64,000 bases of DNA from Hyunsoonleella aestuarii (GTDB lineage Bacteria; Bacteroidota; Bacteroidia; Flavobacteriales; Flavobacteriaceae), in assembly GCF_006148925.1 (NCBI RefSeq), contig NZ_VAWB01000002.1:1-64000 (forward strand). The letters run 5' to 3'. Shown in pieces: positions 38,731-48,184 of the stretch. The notes beneath the pieces were generated by a model. That model had not been told where the DNA came from. It searched no databases and saw only the letters and a program-made list of their open reading frames with translations. Each line of letters begins with the position of its first letter. Position 1 is the stretch's first letter. Position numbers and translations under genes: made by a program.

Positions 38731-40489
38731 AACAAAAGAGAATATTTTTGATTTTAAGTTGTTTAAACGACTTTTTAAGTATATCCAACCATATAAGGGT
38801 GTCTTTTTTGGATTAGTAGTTCTAGTTATTTTGCTGGCTGGCTTAAGTGCTGCTACACCTTACATTACTAAATATGCGATAGATGATAGTATTGCAAGTA
38901 AAGAGTCTAAGGACTTTCTGTTTTATATCTTTATAATGCTTGCTGTATTGCTTTTTCAAACAGTTTTTCAATTATCATTCATTTATTATGCGGCTTATTT
39001 AGGACAAAACTTGGTTATGGATGTTCGTGTTAAGCTTTTTGATCATTTACTCCGGTTTAAAATGAAGTATTTTGATAATTCCTCTGTCGGGGTTCTTATT
39101 ACTAGAGCGGTAACCGATATGGAGCGTATCGCAGATATCTTTGGACAAGGCTTATTTATGATTTTTAGAGATTTATTAACTATGACTGTGGTTTTTATAG
39201 TTATGGTTTCAATAAATTTGAAGTTGAGCCTCATAGTATTTATTATGCTTCCAATTTTGTTATATGCAACACGTATATTTCAGAAGTTTATGAAGAAAGC
39301 TTTTGAGGAAGTAAGAACTGAAGTTTCAAATCTAAATTCCTTTGTCCAAGAGCGCTTAACAGGAATGAAAATTTTGCAACTTTTTACTAGAGAAGCGGTT
39401 GAGTATAAAAACTTTAAAGCCATAAATGAACGTCATAAAAAGGGATGGTTAAAAACAGTTTGGTACAACTCTATATTCTTTCCAATTGCAGATTTGTCGG
39501 GTTCAATTACAGTAGGCTTAATCGCTTGGTATGGAGGATTAAATGTGGTGCTGGCTGGAAAAGTTTCAGAAGGCGATTTAATTGCTTTTATTATGTTTGT
39601 TCCTATGCTTTTTAGGCCATTACGCCAAATTGCTGATAAGTTTAATACGTTGCAAATGGGTATGGTTGCAGCTACTAGAGTGTTTAAAGTTATAGATACT
39701 ACTTCTCAAATTGATGATACAGGAACACTTGTTGCTGAGCACTTTAAAGGAGATATTAAATTTAAAAATGTACGCTTCAGTTATGTTAAGGATGAGGAGG
39801 TTTTAAAAGGCGTTTCTTTTAATGTTGAAGCAGGAGAAACTGTTGCCATTGTTGGAGCTACTGGAGCTGGAAAATCAACCATTATTAATTTGCTAAATCG
39901 TTTTTACGAAATCAATGATGGTCAGATTTTAGTTGATGAAACCAATATTAAAGATGTTACTTTATCTTCATTAAGAACGCAGATAGCAGTGGTATTACAA
40001 GATGTGTTTTTGTTTGCAGATACCATATTAAATAACATAATGCTTAATCATCCTGAGGTTACAGAAGAGGATGTACATAAAGCTGCCAAAGATATTGGTA
40101 TACATGATTTTATAATGACCCTTCCTAATGGTTATCATTACAACGTAAAGGAACGTGGTGTTATGTTGTCATCTGGTCAGCGTCAGCTTATTTCATTTTT
40201 AAGAGCATATGTTACGAACCCAAGCATATTGGTTTTAGATGAAGCAACATCTTCTGTGGATTCTTATTCAGAGCAATTAATACAAAACGCTACCGATAAA
40301 ATAACAAAAGGTAGAACATCTATTGTGATAGCCCATAGGTTAGCGACTATTAAGAAAGCAGATAAAATTTTAGTTATGGATGCTGGAGAAATAGTTGAAC
40401 AAGGAACTCATAAAGACTTACTTAAAAAGCAAAACGGTTATTATAAAAACTTATACGAAGTTCAGTTTTTACAAGAGGAAATAGCTTAG
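38723..40489 (+). CDS. ABC exporter, fused permease and ATPase (MsbA/MDR type)
   Basis: 588 residues, half-transporter acting as a homodimer. Six membrane helices (about 20-320) precede the nucleotide-binding domain: Walker A VGATGAGKST, Q-loop VVLQDVFLF, signature LSSGQRQL (one change from LSGGQ), Walker B ILVLDEATSSVD and the switch His in IVIAHRLAT. It could move lipids or drugs; sequence alone does not tell. It overlaps truA by 8 bases and its stop lies one base from that of the convergent DUF3667 gene. Confidence 0.92.
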   Translation: MSKTKENIFDFKLFKRLFKYIQPYKGVFFGLVVLVILLAGLSAATPYITKYAIDDSIASKESKDFLFYIFIMLAVLLFQTVFQLSFIYYAAYLGQNLVMDVRVKLFDHLLRFKMKYFDNSSVGVLITRAVTDMERIADIFGQGLFMIFRDLLTMTVVFIVMVSINLKLSLIVFIMLPILLYATRIFQKFMKKAFEEVRTEVSNLNSFVQERLTGMKILQLFTREAVEYKNFKAINERHKKGWLKTVWYNSIFFPIADLSGSITVGLIAWYGGLNVVLAGKVSEGDLIAFIMFVPMLFRPLRQIADKFNTLQMGMVAATRVFKVIDTTSQIDDTGTLVAEHFKGDIKFKNVRFSYVKDEEVLKGVSFNVEAGETVAIVGATGAGKSTIINLLNRFYEINDGQILVDETNIKDVTLSSLRTQIAVVLQDVFLFADTILNNIMLNHPEVTEEDVHKAAKDIGIHDFIMTLPNGYHYNVKERGVMLSSGQRQLISFLRAYVTNPSILVLDEATSSVDSYSEQLIQNATDKITKGRTSIVIAHRLATIKKADKILVMDAGEIVEQGTHKDLLKKQNGYYKNLYEVQFLQEEIA

Positions 40490-40490
40490 T

Positions 40491-41285
40491 TTATCCAGTT
40501 GCTTGTTGTGTTTCCATAATTTTTTTGAAAAAATCTGGACCTTCAATTAAGAACATAATTCCAACTATTGCAAATATTACAACAATGTAGGATATTATGA
40601 ATATTCCAATGAAGAGCAGTGTTCTTAGGATTATACCTTGAAGAGATAATTTGTAAAGACGCTTTAAACAATAAGCAGAATACAATATTTGGATTGGTAA
40701 ATTCAAATAAGCAAGTTGCCCTAGGGATGTTCCTATAACCGCCCCAATAATATTTAAAATAGCCCCAAAAATTGACAATTGAGCCAATATATACATGAAA
40801 ATAACTAAGTGCTCGGTATAGTTAAATTCTTTTCTATTGAAAAAGACTAGTCTCGAGATTAATGCATAAACTGGTACAAACAACATCATGATAATTGACA
40901 TGTTTTCCTGAATAGTTTGAAAAACAGTATTCGATATGTTTTTATTGTTACCGAGATCAAGATTGGATAAATCAATAGCATCCGGGAAATACTTCCTTAG
41001 AATGAACCATTCTAATCCTGTAATAGTTAAGGCTAAGGCAAAGTAACTTAACACATTTACATATTTTTTTCTTGTACCGTTTATATAGCTACCTATAACA
41101 TTTTCAGGGTTTTTAAAGAGCGTAATAAAGGTTTGAAGGAATTTGTTATCGTAATTAAGGAATGTTTCACTGAAATGCTCAAACAAGTTTTTTAATGTTA
41201 AGCGATTTCTTATAACTTTTCCTCCGCAAGAATAGCAGTAATCGCTTTCATCTAATAAACTTGAATTACAGTTTTTACATTGCAT
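40491..41285 (-). CDS. DUF3667 membrane protein with N-terminal zinc ribbon (second copy)
   Basis: 264 residues. The N-terminus CKNCNSSLLDESDYCYSCGG has two CxxC pairs. LFEHFSETFLNYDNKFLQTF and YINGTRKKYVNVLSYFALAL match the family, and four to five membrane helices follow. It is a paralogue of 387-1139. Its ATG overlaps the cdaA stop (TAATG), so it is translationally coupled to the c-di-AMP synthase gene; whether it relates to c-di-AMP signalling is open. Confidence 0.78.
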   Translation of the reverse strand: MQCKNCNSSLLDESDYCYSCGGKVIRNRLTLKNLFEHFSETFLNYDNKFLQTFITLFKNPENVIGSYINGTRKKYVNVLSYFALALTITGLEWFILRKYFPDAIDLSNLDLGNNKNISNTVFQTIQENMSIIMMLFVPVYALISRLVFFNRKEFNYTEHLVIFMYILAQLSIFGAILNIIGAVIGTSLGQLAYLNLPIQILYSAYCLKRLYKLSLQGIILRTLLFIGIFIISYIVVIFAIVGIMFLIEGPDFFKKIMETQQATG

Positions 41286-42070
41286 TAGACTAAATCATTT
41301 TTTATCATTTGAGTAAGTTCGGTAGTATTTTCGAATACCACAAACTCACCATCTTTAAAGTAAGAGATATGTCCAGTTTCTTCACTAACAATAAGTGCCA
41401 AGGCATCTGTTTTTTCAGTAACACCTATTGCAGCTCTATGCCTTAGGCCAAAACGCTGTGGGATGTTCTTTTCGTTGTTAACAGGAAGAATCACGCGCGT
41501 CGCTTTAACCACATTATTACTTACTATAATGGCACCGTCATGAAGCGGGCTATTTTTAAAAAAGATACTTTCAATTATAGGCTGCGTTACTTTAATATTC
41601 ATTTCGTCTCCCGAGGACGATAAAAAATCAAGGTTATTGTTGCGTTCAAAAACGATTAAAGCTCCTGTTTTAGATATCGACATTTTATTACAGGCAGCTA
41701 TTATGGCATCTACATCGGTTTCATTTAGCGTTTCCGTTTTTAGGAAACTGAATTGCTTTATGAATTTACGGCGTCTGTTAAAATTGGTAGAACCCACCAT
41801 CAAAAGAAACTTTCTAATTTCTGGTTGAAATACTACAATTAAGGCAATAATTCCAACTTTCATAAAACCGCCAAAAATACCTGTAAGAAGTTCCATATTA
41901 AGGAAATCGGTAAGTCTCCAGGCTCCATAAATAATTATAATTCCAATAAAAATATTGATTGCTACAGTGCCTTTTACCAGTTTGTAGAGGTAGTAGAGAA
42001 GAAGCGCCACGAGAACAACATCAATAATATCAACAACAGTAAATTTTAAAAGGTCATCAAATATTTCCAA
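41285..42070 (-). CDS. cdaA: diadenylate cyclase (CdaA type)
   Basis: 261 residues. Three N-terminal membrane helices are followed by the DAC domain with the two catalytic motifs, DGAIIVS and RHRAAIG. It joins two ATP into cyclic di-AMP at the membrane. It lies between folP/lipoprotein genes upstream and a DUF3667 gene downstream, all on the minus strand. folP next to cdaA is a common arrangement in the group. Confidence 0.93.
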   Translation of the reverse strand: MEIFDDLLKFTVVDIIDVVLVALLLYYLYKLVKGTVAINIFIGIIIIYGAWRLTDFLNMELLTGIFGGFMKVGIIALIVVFQPEIRKFLLMVGSTNFNRRRKFIKQFSFLKTETLNETDVDAIIAACNKMSISKTGALIVFERNNNLDFLSSSGDEMNIKVTQPIIESIFFKNSPLHDGAIIVSNNVVKATRVILPVNNEKNIPQRFGLRHRAAIGVTEKTDALALIVSEETGHISYFKDGEFVVFENTTELTQMIKNDLV

Positions 42071-42105
42071 TGGCAGTTGATTTTGGTAAATTTAAGAAAA
42101 TATGG

Positions 42106-42786
42106 TTAATAAATGAATTCATTTTCATCTATTAAATTTTGCCACATTCCTATATTTTCCAAAATTGATTTTACAGTAATATAATCTTGAAAAGTAAGTG
42201 ATTGTTTTACATTTATACTTATTCTTTGAATATTTAATGACGAAAAATCGTTTAAAGTTTTATTTAAGTTCTGAATATTCGTAATTTCTAAAGCATTATT
42301 AGGTGTTGAGCCAGCAAATGTAATTTTATTCAATGATTCAACATATATCTCTAATTTGCTATTATCCCAGAGTGTATTAAATTCTTTAAAGGATCCAATG
42401 GAGTCACTTAATTGATAAACCACGTCAGTAAACTCTAGAAAGCCCAAATCATTCCTGCTGGTATTATGACAGGTAAAATAGTTTTTAGCGTTTTCATTCT
42501 TATGACTTGAATTATTCTTTTTGTCTTGTAAAAACTTAATTTGAGGCATAACTTGTTTAAGTGTTAAGCGTTTATCTACATTGATTAACCAATTTGTGGT
42601 ACTAATGAGGTTTTTTCTATTTAATTCAACACTGTCTGGCATACTTTCATTAAAGAATAAATAGGCATGAGAGATATCATTAACTTCAGTAATTTTAGAA
42701 TTTTTTATTTCAGGCAATTGAACTACTTTTTTTTCACCACATGAAACAGTTAACAAAATAAAACAGAGTAAAATTAATTTCTTCAT
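42106..42786 (-). CDS. lipoprotein, unknown function
   Basis: 226 residues. MKKLILLCFILLTVSCGE is a lipoprotein signal with lipobox Cys16. The mature part is mixed alpha/beta and ends IGMWQNLIDENEFIY. It contains a single further Cys in YFTCHN. I do not recognise a family. It lies between folP (19 bases upstream) and cdaA (35 bases downstream) on the same strand. Confidence 0.6.
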   Translation of the reverse strand: MKKLILLCFILLTVSCGEKKVVQLPEIKNSKITEVNDISHAYLFFNESMPDSVELNRKNLISTTNWLINVDKRLTLKQVMPQIKFLQDKKNNSSHKNENAKNYFTCHNTSRNDLGFLEFTDVVYQLSDSIGSFKEFNTLWDNSKLEIYVESLNKITFAGSTPNNALEITNIQNLNKTLNDFSSLNIQRISINVKQSLTFQDYITVKSILENIGMWQNLIDENEFIY

Positions 42787-42805
42787 AAATTTATATCTAT
42801 ACGAC

Positions 42806-43630
42806 TTAATAATTTAGTAATTTAATGAGTTTTACACATTCCATGGCTTCTTTAACATCATGCACTCTTAAAATAGATGCACCCTTTTGTAGAGCAATTG
42901 TATTTAAAACAGACGTCCCGTTTAGAGCTTCTTTAGCTGAGGTGTTTAAAGTTTTATAAATCATAGATTTTCGTGATAAACCCACTAATAAGGGCGTTTC
43001 AATTATATTAAAAAGCTCTAATTCATTGAGTAATTGATAATTTTGTTCCAAAGTTTTTGCAAATCCAAAGCCCGGATCTACAATAATATCAACAATACCA
43101 AGCGCTCTAGCTGCTGCAATCCTTTCCGAAAAGTAGAACAAAATATCTTTCACTAGGTTATTATAATTAGTTTGTATTTGCATGGTTTTGGGAGTCCCTC
43201 GCATGTGCATCATTATGAAAGGCACCTTTGAATCGGCAACAGTATTAAGCATATTATCATCTAATTTTCCAGCTGAAATATCGTTTATAAGAGCAGCGCC
43301 TGCATCAATACAAGTTTTAGCAACCTTACTTCTAAAAGTATCAATGGAAAGTAAAGTGTCTGGGAAAGTTTTTAGAATTAATTTAACTATGGGAAGTATT
43401 CTTTTTAACTCAATAGCTTCACTAACATGGTCGGCATTAGGACGAGAGCTATAAGCGCCAAGATCTATAAATGCGGCACCTTCTTTCAACATACTTTCAA
43501 CATGGTATAACATGGAAGTTTCATCTTTATGTTTTCCTCCGTCATAAAAAGAATCAGGGGTAATGTTTAATACTCCCATCACTTTTGGTGTCGATAAATC
43601 AATAATTTGACCTTTACAATTTATAGTCAT
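42806..43630 (-). CDS. folP: dihydropteroate synthase
   Basis: 274 residues. TIM-barrel enzyme of folate synthesis joining p-aminobenzoate to pterin pyrophosphate. Signatures: VMGVLNITPDSFYDGGKH, LIDLGAYSSRP-like FIDLGAYSSRPNA, ALINDISAGKLD, MHMRGTPKTMQ, DPGFGFAKT and GLSRKSMI. First gene of a minus-strand run into the lipoprotein and cdaA. Confidence 0.95.
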   Translation of the reverse strand: MTINCKGQIIDLSTPKVMGVLNITPDSFYDGGKHKDETSMLYHVESMLKEGAAFIDLGAYSSRPNADHVSEAIELKRILPIVKLILKTFPDTLLSIDTFRSKVAKTCIDAGAALINDISAGKLDDNMLNTVADSKVPFIMMHMRGTPKTMQIQTNYNNLVKDILFYFSERIAAARALGIVDIIVDPGFGFAKTLEQNYQLLNELELFNIIETPLLVGLSRKSMIYKTLNTSAKEALNGTSVLNTIALQKGASILRVHDVKEAMECVKLIKLLNY

Positions 43631-43735
43631 TCATATAGTTTTCTTTGATGTTTGTACATAGTTTAAAACTTTAAACCTTAAACTTTGAACATTCTAATAA
43701 TTTATGCGAAATTTACGCAAAATAGATTTTAATTT

Positions 43736-44275
43736 ATGCAAGATACCTCAAAACAATACGATGCTGTAATTGACACCTGTAAAAGTTTATTTATTAAAAA
43801 AATGTCTGATTATGGAAGTGCTTGGAGGATATTGAGATTACCTTCATTAACCGATCAAATTTTTATAAAAGCTCAGCGCATCAGAGGTCTGCAACAAAAT
43901 GATGTTAGAAAAGTAGATGAAGATGAGATAAGCGAGTTTATCGGGATTATAAACTATTCGGTTATGGCACTTATTCAGTTGGAAAAAGGTGTTGTTGATC
44001 AACCAGATTTATCTGCAGATGAGGCTACAAAGTTATTTGAGGAACAGGTTGCTTTAACAAAGCAATTAATGCTTGATAAAAATCATGATTACGGGGAGGC
44101 TTGGCGAGATATGAGAGTAAGTAGCTTAACCGATTTAATTTTACAAAAGCTTTTGCGCGTTAAGCAGATAGAAGATAACAAAGGAAAAACTCTAGTAAGC
44201 GAAGGCATAGATGCCAACTATCAAGACATGATTAATTATGCCGTATTTGCTATGATTCATTTAAACAACGTATAG
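43736..44275 (+). CDS. DUF1599 protein with internal duplication
   Basis: 179 residues made of two similar halves: SDYGSAWRILRLPSLTDQIF... in the first, HDYGEAWRDMRVSSLTDLIL... in the second, each followed by a helix ending NYSVMALIQL or NYAVFAMIHL. This is the DUF1599 family; the function is unknown. It begins a plus-strand run: DUF1599, DoxX-like, ABC permease, TlpA-like. The gap to the next gene is 2 bases. Confidence 0.85.
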   Translation: MQDTSKQYDAVIDTCKSLFIKKMSDYGSAWRILRLPSLTDQIFIKAQRIRGLQQNDVRKVDEDEISEFIGIINYSVMALIQLEKGVVDQPDLSADEATKLFEEQVALTKQLMLDKNHDYGEAWRDMRVSSLTDLILQKLLRVKQIEDNKGKTLVSEGIDANYQDMINYAVFAMIHLNNV

Positions 44276-44277
44276 GT

Positions 44278-45630
44278 ATGAAGTTACTGGTTAATATATC
44301 GAGAATATTAGTTGGAGTATTGTTTATATTTTCTGGGTTTATAAAGCTTAATGACCCATTAGGCTTTTCCTATAAGTTGCAAGAATACTTTAGTCAAGAT
44401 GTTTTAAATATTCCTAATTTAGAACCATATGCACTTATGATTTCGATTTTTGTAGTGGTTTTCGAGGTGGTTTTGGGTGTGTTTTTGTTAATTGGTTATA
44501 AGCCTAAATTTACAGTATGGAGTTTATTAGGGATGATTGTGTTTTTTACATTTTTGACCTTTTACGCTGCTTATTTTGAAAAGGTTAAAGATTGTGGATG
44601 TTTTGGTGATTTTTTAAAATTAAAACCTTGGGAGTCTTTTTGGAAAGATGTTATTCTTCTTATCTTAATAGTGATTCTTTTTGTTGGCGTAAAACATGTA
44701 AAGCCTCTTTTTGGTAGATTACCAACAACTGTATTAGCATTATTAGGTTTCATATTTAGTTTATGGTTTGGTTACCATGTATTAATGCATTTGCCTTCCA
44801 TAGATTTTAGAGCATACAAAATTGGAAACAACATTAAAAAAGGCATGGAAATTCCAGATGATGCGCCTAAGCCTATTCAAGAGTATAGTTGGAAATTCAA
44901 TGTGAATGGTGAGGAAAGAGTCTTCAAAACTAATGGTCAATACCCAAGTGTAGAAGGAGATTTTGTTAGCGTTGAGACTGAAGTGATTCAAGAGGGCTAT
45001 ACACCACCAGTTGTTGATTTTTCAATTGAAAATGACGCTGAAGATTTAACTACTCATTTTTTGAGTCAAGAAAACTTAATAGTTGTTATCTCTTATAGCT
45101 TAGAGAAAATAGAACGAGAAGGCGCCTTAAAATTAAAGGGTTTTCAAAAGGAAGCTTTAAAGAAAGGCTATAAAATTATTGGATTAACAGCCTCTGGAGA
45201 AGAGGCTAAGCGACGAATTAACAAAGCATATAATATTGATTTCGAATGGTATTTATGCGATGAAAAAGCTCTTAAAACTGTTGTTCGGGCTAATCCAGGG
45301 ATTTTAGAATTAGATGAAGGCACAGTAAAGCAGAAGGTGCATTGGAATGATATAGAAGATTTTGATTTGCCTGAAGTTGAAAAAGTAACTGCTTTATCCT
45401 TTGAGGAAAAAAATAAAGAGAACATTTTGTATTTAGTTGATGGGGAAATTTCGACAAAGGAAGATGTTGATATTTTAGAAGAAAAAGGTGTGGTTGGCAT
45501 ACTTCACTTTACAATTGACAATAATATTTTGGATTCAATCAATAAATCTATGAATAACAATTATGTTGGATTTATGAATGTTGAATTAAAAAAAGATAGT
45601 ATCCAAGAGGATACGAGTGTAAACAAATAA
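44278..45630 (+). CDS. DoxX/MauE-like membrane protein with thioredoxin-like C-terminal domain (BT_3928 type)
   Basis: 450 residues. The first 190 hold four to five helices of the DoxX/MauE type with FSGFIKLNDPLGFSYKL and the redox-looking CGCFG. The C-terminal half has a thioredoxin-like stretch (LIVVISYSLEKIEREGALKLKGFQ) but no CxxC, so it is probably not a reductase itself. MauE-type proteins take part in envelope disulfide chemistry. It sits 2 bases after DUF1599 and 5 bases before the ABC permease. Confidence 0.8.
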   Translation: MKLLVNISRILVGVLFIFSGFIKLNDPLGFSYKLQEYFSQDVLNIPNLEPYALMISIFVVVFEVVLGVFLLIGYKPKFTVWSLLGMIVFFTFLTFYAAYFEKVKDCGCFGDFLKLKPWESFWKDVILLILIVILFVGVKHVKPLFGRLPTTVLALLGFIFSLWFGYHVLMHLPSIDFRAYKIGNNIKKGMEIPDDAPKPIQEYSWKFNVNGEERVFKTNGQYPSVEGDFVSVETEVIQEGYTPPVVDFSIENDAEDLTTHFLSQENLIVVISYSLEKIEREGALKLKGFQKEALKKGYKIIGLTASGEEAKRRINKAYNIDFEWYLCDEKALKTVVRANPGILELDEGTVKQKVHWNDIEDFDLPEVEKVTALSFEEKNKENILYLVDGEISTKEDVDILEEKGVVGILHFTIDNNILDSINKSMNNNYVGFMNVELKKDSIQEDTSVNK

Positions 45631-45635
45631 ACTAT

Positions 45636-46712
45636 TTGATTAGTTACTTACTAAATAAAATTACTTATTCTTTACTCACATTATTTGGAGTAGTAACGGT
45701 TATTTTTCTATTATTTAATGTCCTTCCAGGAGATCCTGCTCAAATGATGCTAGGTCAAAATGAAGATAGTGAGCAATTGGCTTTAGTTAAAAAGAAATAC
45801 GGATTTGATAAACCTATTTCTACTCAATATTTTTATTATTTAAATGACCTGTCTCCAATTTCGATTCATTCAAATTCCCCAGATGATTATACACATTTAA
45901 AGGATGGTAAGTATATGGCATTTAGATTGTTTTCATTTGGAAATAAAACTGCTGTTTTGAAATTTCCTTATTTCCGCGAGTCTTTTACTAAACAAGGAAA
46001 ACTAGTAAGTCAAGTTTTAAAAGAAACATTACCAAATACTTTTGTTTTGGCAACGGCATCAATAATTATTGCTATTATATTGGGTATCTTTTTGGGGATA
46101 ATTTCTGCACAGTACAAGGACACATGGGTGGATAAGTTGATACAAATATTAAGTACATTGGGTATGAGTGTACCGTCTTTTTTTAGTGCAATTTTATTCG
46201 CTTGGTTCTTTGGTTTTCTACTTCATAAATACACAAATTTAGAAATGACTGGAAGTCTTTACGAGCTTGACGATTTTGGGGAAGCGATGCACATTAAATG
46301 GAAAAATTTAATATTACCTGCTATTGTTTTAGGTATTCGACCGTTGGCAGTTGTTATTCAATTAATGCGCAACTCGTTACTAGAAGTGTTTAACCAAGAT
46401 TATATAAGAACTGCTAGAGCCAAAGGGCTCAGCGAATTCCAAATTATTAGAAAGCATGCAGTAAAAAATGCTTTGAATCCTGTTGTTACAGCTATTTCAG
46501 GTTGGTTTGCATCCATGCTTGCAGGAGCTGTTTTTGTGGAATATATTTTTGGATGGAATGGCCTAGGAAAAGAAATAGTAAATGCCTTAAATACACTTGA
46601 TTTGCCTGTAATTATGGGCGCAGTTATAATTATTGCCACCTTGTTTGTAATTATAAATATTTTTGTCGACTTAATCTATGTTTGGTTAGATCCAAAAGTA
46701 AAACTAGAATAA
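45636..46712 (+). CDS. DppB-like ABC transporter permease, no partner genes nearby
   Basis: 358 residues. The N-terminal helix and FNVLPGDPAQMMLG match peptide/nickel ABC permeases; the permease core has RNSLLEVFNQDYIRTARAKGLSE (EAA loop) and AVFVEYIFGWNGLG. An insert of about 50 residues follows the first helix. It starts at TTG 45636, 5 bases after the DoxX-like stop; no ATG is available before the first helix. No binding protein, second permease or ATPase is adjacent. Confidence 0.82.
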   Translation: MISYLLNKITYSLLTLFGVVTVIFLLFNVLPGDPAQMMLGQNEDSEQLALVKKKYGFDKPISTQYFYYLNDLSPISIHSNSPDDYTHLKDGKYMAFRLFSFGNKTAVLKFPYFRESFTKQGKLVSQVLKETLPNTFVLATASIIIAIILGIFLGIISAQYKDTWVDKLIQILSTLGMSVPSFFSAILFAWFFGFLLHKYTNLEMTGSLYELDDFGEAMHIKWKNLILPAIVLGIRPLAVVIQLMRNSLLEVFNQDYIRTARAKGLSEFQIIRKHAVKNALNPVVTAISGWFASMLAGAVFVEYIFGWNGLGKEIVNALNTLDLPVIMGAVIIIATLFVIINIFVDLIYVWLDPKVKLE

Positions 46713-46750
46713 CACGTTCTTCTAAATTGGACTCATAATAACTTAAAAAA

Positions 46751-47242
46751 ATGAAAAAAATGAATTATCTAATAATATTACTTACCACATTTCTTAGCTG
46801 TAATACAGAAGCTCCGACGCAATTTTCAGAAGAAGTATTAAATGATACCTTCCTTACCTTGCAAGGAGAAGAGATCGCTTTTGAATCTATTTTAGAAAAA
46901 CATAAAGGAAAAACGATTCTTATTGATATTTGGGCGTCTTGGTGTCGCGATTGTATAAAGGGAATGCCAAAAGTTAAGGCATTGCAGTCTAATAATACCG
47001 ATGTTGTTTTCATATTCTTGTCCTTAGATAGAGGACAAGACGCTTGGAAAAGGGGTATAGATAAATACCAAGTGAACGGGGAGCATTATTATATGCCCTC
47101 TGGAAAGAAATGTCCTTTTGCAGATTTTGTAGATATTGATTGGATTCCTAGATATATGATAATAAATAAAGAAGGTAACATAGAATTATTTAAGGCCGTT
47201 GAAGCCGATGACGATAAGTTGGTAAACGCGTTAAAAAAGTAG
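46751..47242 (+). CDS. TlpA-like thioredoxin-fold lipoprotein
   Basis: 163 residues. MKKMNYLIILLTTFLSCN is a lipoprotein signal. The thioredoxin domain has the redox motif WASWCRDC and a cis-Pro in DWIPRYMI. It is expected to act on disulfides outside the inner membrane. It follows the ABC permease by 38 bases; an upstream DoxX/MauE-like protein suggests a shared redox role. Confidence 0.88.
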   Translation: MKKMNYLIILLTTFLSCNTEAPTQFSEEVLNDTFLTLQGEEIAFESILEKHKGKTILIDIWASWCRDCIKGMPKVKALQSNNTDVVFIFLSLDRGQDAWKRGIDKYQVNGEHYYMPSGKKCPFADFVDIDWIPRYMIINKEGNIELFKAVEADDDKLVNALKK

Positions 47243-47250
47243 TATTTTTG
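47219..47250 (+). promoter_or_regulatory. promoter of tpiA
   Basis: TTG at 47219-47221, 21-base spacer, TATTTTTG at 47243-47250. It overlaps the end of the TlpA-like gene and leaves a leader of about 50 bases. Confidence 0.55.
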
Positions 47251-47306
47251 CAGCTTTAAATAACTACTAATAACACCTTTCAAAAGAAAGATTAAGACCA
47301 ACTATT

Positions 47307-48056
47307 ATGAGAAAACAAATTGTTGCCGGAAACTGGAAGATGAATAATGATTTAGTTCATACAGAATCATTATTAAGCGATTTAAAGAAGCAAACTCAAA
47401 CCTCGAACGCTGAGGTTATGGTTGCTCCAACATTTACAAACTTATATCATGCTTTCGAAGCTTTGAGAACCACTAATGTTGTAGTTGTTGCTCAAAATAT
47501 GCATTTTGCCGAAAATGGAGCCTACACAGGTGAGATTAGTGCAAGTATGTTAAAAAGTGTAGGTGTAGAAACTGTGATTCTGGGTCATAGTGAACGTCGT
47601 GAATATTTCAACGAAACAGACGAATTGTTAGCCAAAAAAGTGGATGCGGCTTTAACTAATGATATGCGCGTTATTTTCTGTTTTGGTGAGGAATTAACTG
47701 ATAGAAAATCTAGAAATGAAGAAACTATTGTCAAAAACCAAATTAAAAACGCCTTGTTTCACTTAAACGCTGTGGCTTTTAAAAATATTGTTCTAGCCTA
47801 CGAACCTGTTTGGGCTATAGGAACGGGAGAAACTGCAAGCCCAGAGCAAGCACAAGATATGCATGCCTTTATTAGAAAGACCTTAGCTAACAAATACGGT
47901 AACGAGGTAGCAGACTCTGTATCTATTCTATATGGTGGTAGTGTAAAGCCTGCCAATGCTCAAGAAATATTCTCTAAGCCAGATGTAGATGGCGGTTTAA
48001 TAGGTGGAGCATCGCTTAATGCGGAAGATTTCTACGCTATTGTAAACGCATTTTAG
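47307..48056 (+). CDS. tpiA: triosephosphate isomerase
   Basis: 249 residues. It interconverts dihydroxyacetone phosphate and glyceraldehyde 3-phosphate. Landmarks: AGNWKMNNDL (catalytic Lys), LGHSERREYF (His), AYEPVWAIGTG (Glu) and YGGSVKPAN (phosphate loop). It follows its own promoter and is separated from prmA by a structured repeat-like element. Confidence 0.96.
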   Translation: MRKQIVAGNWKMNNDLVHTESLLSDLKKQTQTSNAEVMVAPTFTNLYHAFEALRTTNVVVVAQNMHFAENGAYTGEISASMLKSVGVETVILGHSERREYFNETDELLAKKVDAALTNDMRVIFCFGEELTDRKSRNEETIVKNQIKNALFHLNAVAFKNIVLAYEPVWAIGTGETASPEQAQDMHAFIRKTLANKYGNEVADSVSILYGGSVKPANAQEIFSKPDVDGGLIGGASLNAEDFYAIVNAF

Positions 48057-48069
48057 TAAATTATAATTA

Positions 48070-48153
48070 GGGCGTTACCCAGCTTACTGAGGGGTCGCGC
48101 TTTCAGTAGTCGCTCTCTTTGAGGAGCTTTGACAATACCTCAATCGCTAACGC
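48070..48153. repeat. 84-bp structured element with inverted ends GCGTTA / TAACGC
   Basis: The element begins GGGCGTTACCC and ends CAATCGCTAACGC. Inside are ACTGA / TCAGT (48086-48107) and GAGG / CCTC (48121-48141) pairs. It is clearly richer in GC than the flanks and has no coding potential. The end pair and the overall plan match interspersed palindromic elements that I recall from flavobacterial genomes. Only one copy is in the window. Confidence 0.55.
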
Positions 48154-48184
48154 AGTTTCATCAGAAATTTAATTCTTAGAAGTT

